24,403 bases of DNA from NCBI GenBank assembly GCA_001464165.1, contig LNEX01000029.1, positions 1-24,403 on the forward strand, written 5' to 3'. Positions 21,632 to 24,403 of this stretch are shown one piece after another. The translations under genes were made by a program, and so were the position numbers. The DNA comes from a bacterium Ga0077546 (GTDB lineage: Bacteria; Cyanobacteriota; Vampirovibrionia; Obscuribacterales; Obscuribacteraceae). Positions within the stretch are counted from its first letter, which is position 1, and each line of letters begins with the position of its first letter. Under the pieces are notes generated by a model. That model searched no databases and was not told where the DNA came from. It saw nothing but the letters and a program-made list of their open reading frames with translations.

Positions 21632-22834
21632 CTAGCCTGTGGAGAAGATTCGGTGCCCTTCAAGTGTGTAGGTTTCGGCTTCTGTGGTTACCACATGAGC
21701 GCTAGACAAATCGATGATCTGTATATCTATTGGAGCATTGCTTCTGTATCCAGCGCTGTGGCTGTGCATAACGGGCATCGGGTTTTGAAATTGGCTCCCG
21801 ACTGTCACGGCAATTTGATAAGAGAAGCTTCCAAATTCCACTACTAGAGTCATATATGGCATGCTTCGATCTTCCACAGTTCGTCTGAATAGCAAAGCGT
21901 GTCCTGGAACGGTACACCCTGAAAAGAAAGATCGATAGCAATCAAAAAAATGACTAGTATTTGTTGGTCTAACACAATAATCTCGTTCTAATAACCATTC
22001 TCTTGCACTATCAAAATTCGCTACTTCATTGTCCGGCATAAGTGAAATGGCCATTTTTACAAAAGCTTTGAAAATCGCCACAGGAATATAGCTCCGAGTC
22101 GAAGCCGTGAAGTTCACTTTCTTCTGGTCGGCACTAACTCGTACATTTAAATCTTTACTGCCTTCTTCGATGACGATTACGCCATTCTCTATCTTCGAGG
22201 ACCATCCATCTCCGTGATGAGAAGGCAAGCCTTTTCGATTGGGCACCCCTCCCAACACTCGTGAATTGAGTGTTACATTGCCAAGGTGACTTTCTATGGT
22301 GTCGCCAAAAAATGCATTGCAAGAATCACATTCGTTCTTGGAAAACAAAGTTTTATTGCCAAGACACACTGGGACTGCATGGGCTTTATGGATAAAAGTG
22401 ACATCAGGACTGCTTCTGCTGCAGAAGCGACAGTTGCTAGGTGATGATGTCGGCAAATAAACACGTTTGTTGTCTATGAAATAATAATTTGCGAGAATTT
22501 CGTACCTGTCTCGATATACATGTCTTGAAAACAACTGCTCTAGCTGCGATTCGGCACCGTTGATTGTGCAGCGAACAATCCAATCATCATTTAAGGACCG
22601 AAGAAAATCATCATCTCCAGGAATTTGGAGCTGACACTTTTCCGCAAGGTTTAGCGAAAGCCTGATTCTAATGTTGCCAGTGCCAGACTGTTGGTCAAAA
22701 TGCACTTCGTCTATAAGCGATATTTCAGAACCTTTATTCGACCACCAAGCCTGAATTGCTTGCATCAAATGATGCAATCCAGAAAGAGATTCTGGTTTTT
22801 TTATCGGTAGATCAAGTGTTTGGCTTTGATTCAA
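21632..22834 (-). CDS. HNH-endonuclease-like protein
   Basis: A 400-residue protein. A zinc-bound HNH core lies at residues 135-181: CRFC (C135, C138), HKAHAVP (H152) and CDSCNAFFGD (C169, C172, N173), the HNH_5-like arrangement. An N-terminal ~130 residues and a large C-terminal part (190-400, including PVAIFKAFVKMAISLMPDNE) have no recognised domain; such proteins are often seen in defence or restriction contexts. The start at 22834 is TTG without a good ribosome site; an in-frame ATG at 22765 is an alternative. It is transcribed alone on the minus strand. The nuclease activity and defence role are inferred. Confidence 0.72.
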   Translation of the reverse strand: MNQSQTLDLPIKKPESLSGLHHLMQAIQAWWSNKGSEISLIDEVHFDQQSGTGNIRIRLSLNLAEKCQLQIPGDDDFLRSLNDDWIVRCTINGAESQLEQLFSRHVYRDRYEILANYYFIDNKRVYLPTSSPSNCRFCSRSSPDVTFIHKAHAVPVCLGNKTLFSKNECDSCNAFFGDTIESHLGNVTLNSRVLGGVPNRKGLPSHHGDGWSSKIENGVIVIEEGSKDLNVRVSADQKKVNFTASTRSYIPVAIFKAFVKMAISLMPDNEVANFDSAREWLLERDYCVRPTNTSHFFDCYRSFFSGCTVPGHALLFRRTVEDRSMPYMTLVVEFGSFSYQIAVTVGSQFQNPMPVMHSHSAGYRSNAPIDIQIIDLSSAHVVTTEAETYTLEGHRIFSTG

Positions 22835-23289
22835 CTTTTACGAACCAAGGTGATAGCTCTAGACGATAATTTTAGAGTCGACTGGCTTCAATGGTGGCAA
22901 TTTTTTCCCTGGAGAACAGGCAGATTGCCATGGACAATTTAAATACAAATTGATTATATGCGAAGCTCCTCTGAAAACAAGTCAGAGTGTGAAGAATGAG
23001 TTTTGGAAAAATACTTTTGCATTAATGCAACTCTGTGTTATTGTGTTCTTCGTGGGCAGGGTCTAGGCGACCTCCACAGTCCTAAGTGCGTCTGGAAAAC
23101 AGGTAGCGTTCTGAAGACCGAAAGCCAATGAATTTGAATACGGGTGTGTGTTAGCTCGCATGCACAGCTGTATTTCGAATTTTGAGTAACTCGGTTCGGA
23201 ACACATCTGTAGATATTGTGGCCTTTGGTCTCTGTTTCCTCTGTATGTAGTCCGATGCCTATTATCCAGAGCTGCTAGAGGAAGGAATA
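22835..23289. other. Intergenic region with 14-bp palindrome
   Basis: No gene is supported. TTGCATTAATGCAA at 23017-23030 is a perfect palindrome and could be an operator for the small peptide gene downstream. Confidence 0.35.
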
Positions 23290-23382
23290 ATGCACATAAC
23301 ACCTGAACATCTCATACTGGCCACCCTGATTCTCTTTGGAATAATGGCTATGACTACCTGGTCTGCCAACCAGAGCAGGTAG
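23290..23382 (+). CDS. 30-residue single-span membrane peptide
   Basis: A short ORF of 30 codons. GAGGAAGGA directly precedes the ATG with 3-8 nt spacing, a very good ribosome site. The peptide has one hydrophobic span (HLILATLILFGIMAMTTW) and a short polar end SANQSR. A strong hairpin follows at 23404. The layout (strong ribosome site, tiny membrane peptide, hairpin end) is that of type I toxins or small regulatory membrane proteins. No antisense RNA was identified, so the function is open. Confidence 0.5.
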   Translation: MHITPEHLILATLILFGIMAMTTWSANQSR

Positions 23383-23403
23383 CAAGTACGAGCTAGGCCT
23401 GTG

Positions 23404-23433
23404 TACGGAAGCCGTGAAGTCACGACTTCCGTA
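23404..23433 (+). terminator. Hairpin after small membrane peptide
   Basis: TACGGAAG-c-CGTG-aagt-CACG-a-CTTCCGTA, a near-perfect 12-bp stem with a four-base loop. No T-run, so it may protect the 3' end. Confidence 0.5.
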
Positions 23434-23639
23434 TGCGATTTGGTTACTGCAGGCAGCGGTTTTTGTCCAAGAACATCAGGTTTGATCAAGGTCTGCCATG
23501 TACATCGGTGGCTCGACGTTTAGATTAGGAATGCTCTCGATAAAATTACCGAAGGTTGTAACGTGAGAGACGACTGATCAACGACCACTATGGCCCGGGA
23601 CTACCGACGCCTAGACGAGCGTGACCTAATTACGGCAAA
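23434..23639. other. Intergenic stretch, nothing recognised
   Basis: About 200 bp with no supported gene, repeat or promoter. Confidence 0.3.
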
Positions 23640-24071
23640 TTATTGATTTTCCGAATCTTGATGAAAGCCAATTTTTCGGCTCTCCGTAGGACGCTCCAGT
23701 GGTTCAACTTCTAAAAGCTCTCCGTTTTTGCCGATTGCATAGTAGGTAGATACGACATCGTTATCGCCTGGCCCCGAACGCCACGATGCAGACGCGATAT
23801 CGGATTCTATTGCCACTGCAATTCTCACGTCCATTTCATGTGGAGCGCTTGCTGCTGTCGATCTTAAAGGTGCGAGTTGCATAGGGGATGACGATGAAGA
23901 TTGAGTGTTTCTGAAGCGAAACAGTCTAAAGTAAATGGTGCCTTGCGAGTCATAGCCGACATATCTGGCTGAAATTGTAATTTTGGCACTATCATCAACG
24001 ATCCATTGCGCCCAGTAGGCGACATCATTTAGGGCATACCGATTTAATACTTTTAGATCTTCTGCTTTCAT
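23640..24071 (-). CDS. Hypothetical protein
   Basis: A 143-residue protein. I use the second of two adjacent ATGs (24071), because AAGGA lies 4 nt before it and only 1 nt before the first. A beta-rich N-terminal part (YWAQWIVDDSAKITISARYV, IYFRLFRFRN), a Ser run (SSSSS at ~57-62) and a second strand-rich part (DVRIAVAIESD, VSTYYAIGKNGELLEVEPL) are visible. No domain or signal peptide is recognised. Confidence 0.55.
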   Translation of the reverse strand: MKAEDLKVLNRYALNDVAYWAQWIVDDSAKITISARYVGYDSQGTIYFRLFRFRNTQSSSSSPMQLAPLRSTAASAPHEMDVRIAVAIESDIASASWRSGPGDNDVVSTYYAIGKNGELLEVEPLERPTESRKIGFHQDSENQ

Positions 24072-24206
24072 CATTTCCTTGGTTAAAAGTGTTATTTCGC
24101 GCAGCTCATATTATGGAATTGCCTGAAAAACAACTTGACGAATTAATTCGAAGCGCTCATTGTAGTTGATGAACCGCGTGACGTCATGAAATGGAGCTAT
24201 GTGAAT

Positions 24207-24403
24207 ATGCCTGTAGAAGATGAACAAATTAGTTTTACTTTGCGTTTGCCCAAAAGTATACGTGATCAGTTAATGGTTCAAAGCGAGTCAAAGGGAAAGA
24301 GCCTGAATAGCTATCTTCAATCCCTTATCGAGTCTCACCTTATCGAGTCGGGTTTTTCTAGTAATCACCTTGTCTCGCTATCCGGCCGTTCGTTTGAGGT
24401 TGT
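24207..24403 (+). CDS. Arc/MetJ-type ribbon-helix-helix regulator, truncated by window edge
   Basis: The frame is open to the window end (65 codons visible). ISFTLRLPKSIRDQLMVQSE then SLNSYLQSLIESHL is a classic Arc-like ribbon-helix-helix: a short DNA-reading strand and two helices. ATG 24207 is chosen because GGAG lies 9 nt upstream; ATG 24186 in the same frame lacks a ribosome site. It probably represses its own promoter or acts as an antitoxin. It is divergent from the gene at 23640. Confidence 0.75.
   Translation, partial: MPVEDEQISFTLRLPKSIRDQLMVQSESKGKSLNSYLQSLIESHLIESGFSSNHLVSLSGRSFEV

Noticed and set aside
23380..23450. Group II intron domain V-like hairpin (TACGGAAG...CTTCCGTA)
   Set aside because: It lacks the AGC triad and the conserved bulge, and no reverse transcriptase is near. 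A plain hairpin after a small gene explains it.
1..24403. CRISPR arrays, tRNA or rRNA genes, and complete insertion sequences
   Set aside because: No regularly spaced direct repeats, no cloverleaf with a T-arm consensus, and no transposase with terminal repeats were seen.

Overview
The window looks like accessory DNA, most likely plasmid or plasmid-derived. Two paralogous replication-initiator genes of the archaeo-eukaryotic-primase (AEP) type sit 9 kb apart. Around them are single-stranded-DNA-binding protein, a RadC-type JAB protein, a serine resolvase, a KfrA-like HTH/coiled-coil protein, a VapBC toxin-antitoxin pair, a deaminase toxin with a SUKH immunity gene, an HNH protein, and several small or decayed genes. 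GC is moderate, genes are separated by long hairpin-rich intergenic stretches, and both strands are used. The style (atypical receiver proteins next to XRE regulators and TPR proteins, large modular cytosolic-looking proteins) recalls the non-photosynthetic cyanobacterial relatives (Vampirovibrionia/Obscuribacterales), but no marker gene proves this and the assignment is a low-confidence inference.

Layout. 1-2.1 kb: a truncated receiver-like gene coupled to an XRE-zinc-ribbon regulator (minus strand), then an XRE gene divergent from a TPR + response-regulator operon. 2.2-3.7 kb: a serine recombinase facing a MerR/KfrA-like coiled-coil protein. 3.7-6.4 kb: a gene-free origin-like region with TTCGTGGTGC repeats, a rep promoter, a predicted antisense RNA and rep1. 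6.4-9.2 kb: a small membrane protein, a lysozyme-fold-like protein and a gp88-like protein. 9.5-11.2 kb: ssb, a small unknown gene and radC, each with structured flanks. 11.3-13.3 kb: vapBC, a NADAR protein, a small zinc protein and a 72-aa ORF. 13.4-15.5 kb: a second antisense RNA and rep2. 15.5-18.2 kb: an alpha-carbonic anhydrase, an AT-hook zinc protein, an epoxide-hydrolase pseudogene and a conserved unknown. 18.7-21.2 kb: deaminase toxin, SUKH immunity gene and a second copy of the small zinc protein. 21.4-24.4 kb: a receiver-domain remnant, an HNH protein, a 30-aa membrane peptide, an unknown gene and a truncated Arc-like regulator.

The most notable observation is a control module repeated in front of both rep genes. 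An identical 18-nt block containing an intrinsic terminator and a 20-nt block with one mismatch lie about 115 nt apart in each copy. The second block is the -35 region of a minus-strand promoter (TTGACC-N17-TATTCT or TATGCT) that would transcribe a ~90-95-nt RNA, antisense to the rep leader, ending at the terminator. The sequence between is largely diverged, yet each leader keeps a long-range stem with different bases (CGGACC/GGTCCG versus CGGATCAGT/ACTGATCCG). This is the expected layout of antisense-RNA copy-number control for two compatible replicons, and I know of no description of it for this Rep family. A second notable point is the pair of closely similar small zinc proteins, one directly behind a NADAR gene and one directly behind a deaminase-toxin/SUKH pair.

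Three apparent single-base frame slips (rep2 N-terminus, possibly rep1 C-terminus, the epoxide-hydrolase remnant) could be biological or could be assembly errors.
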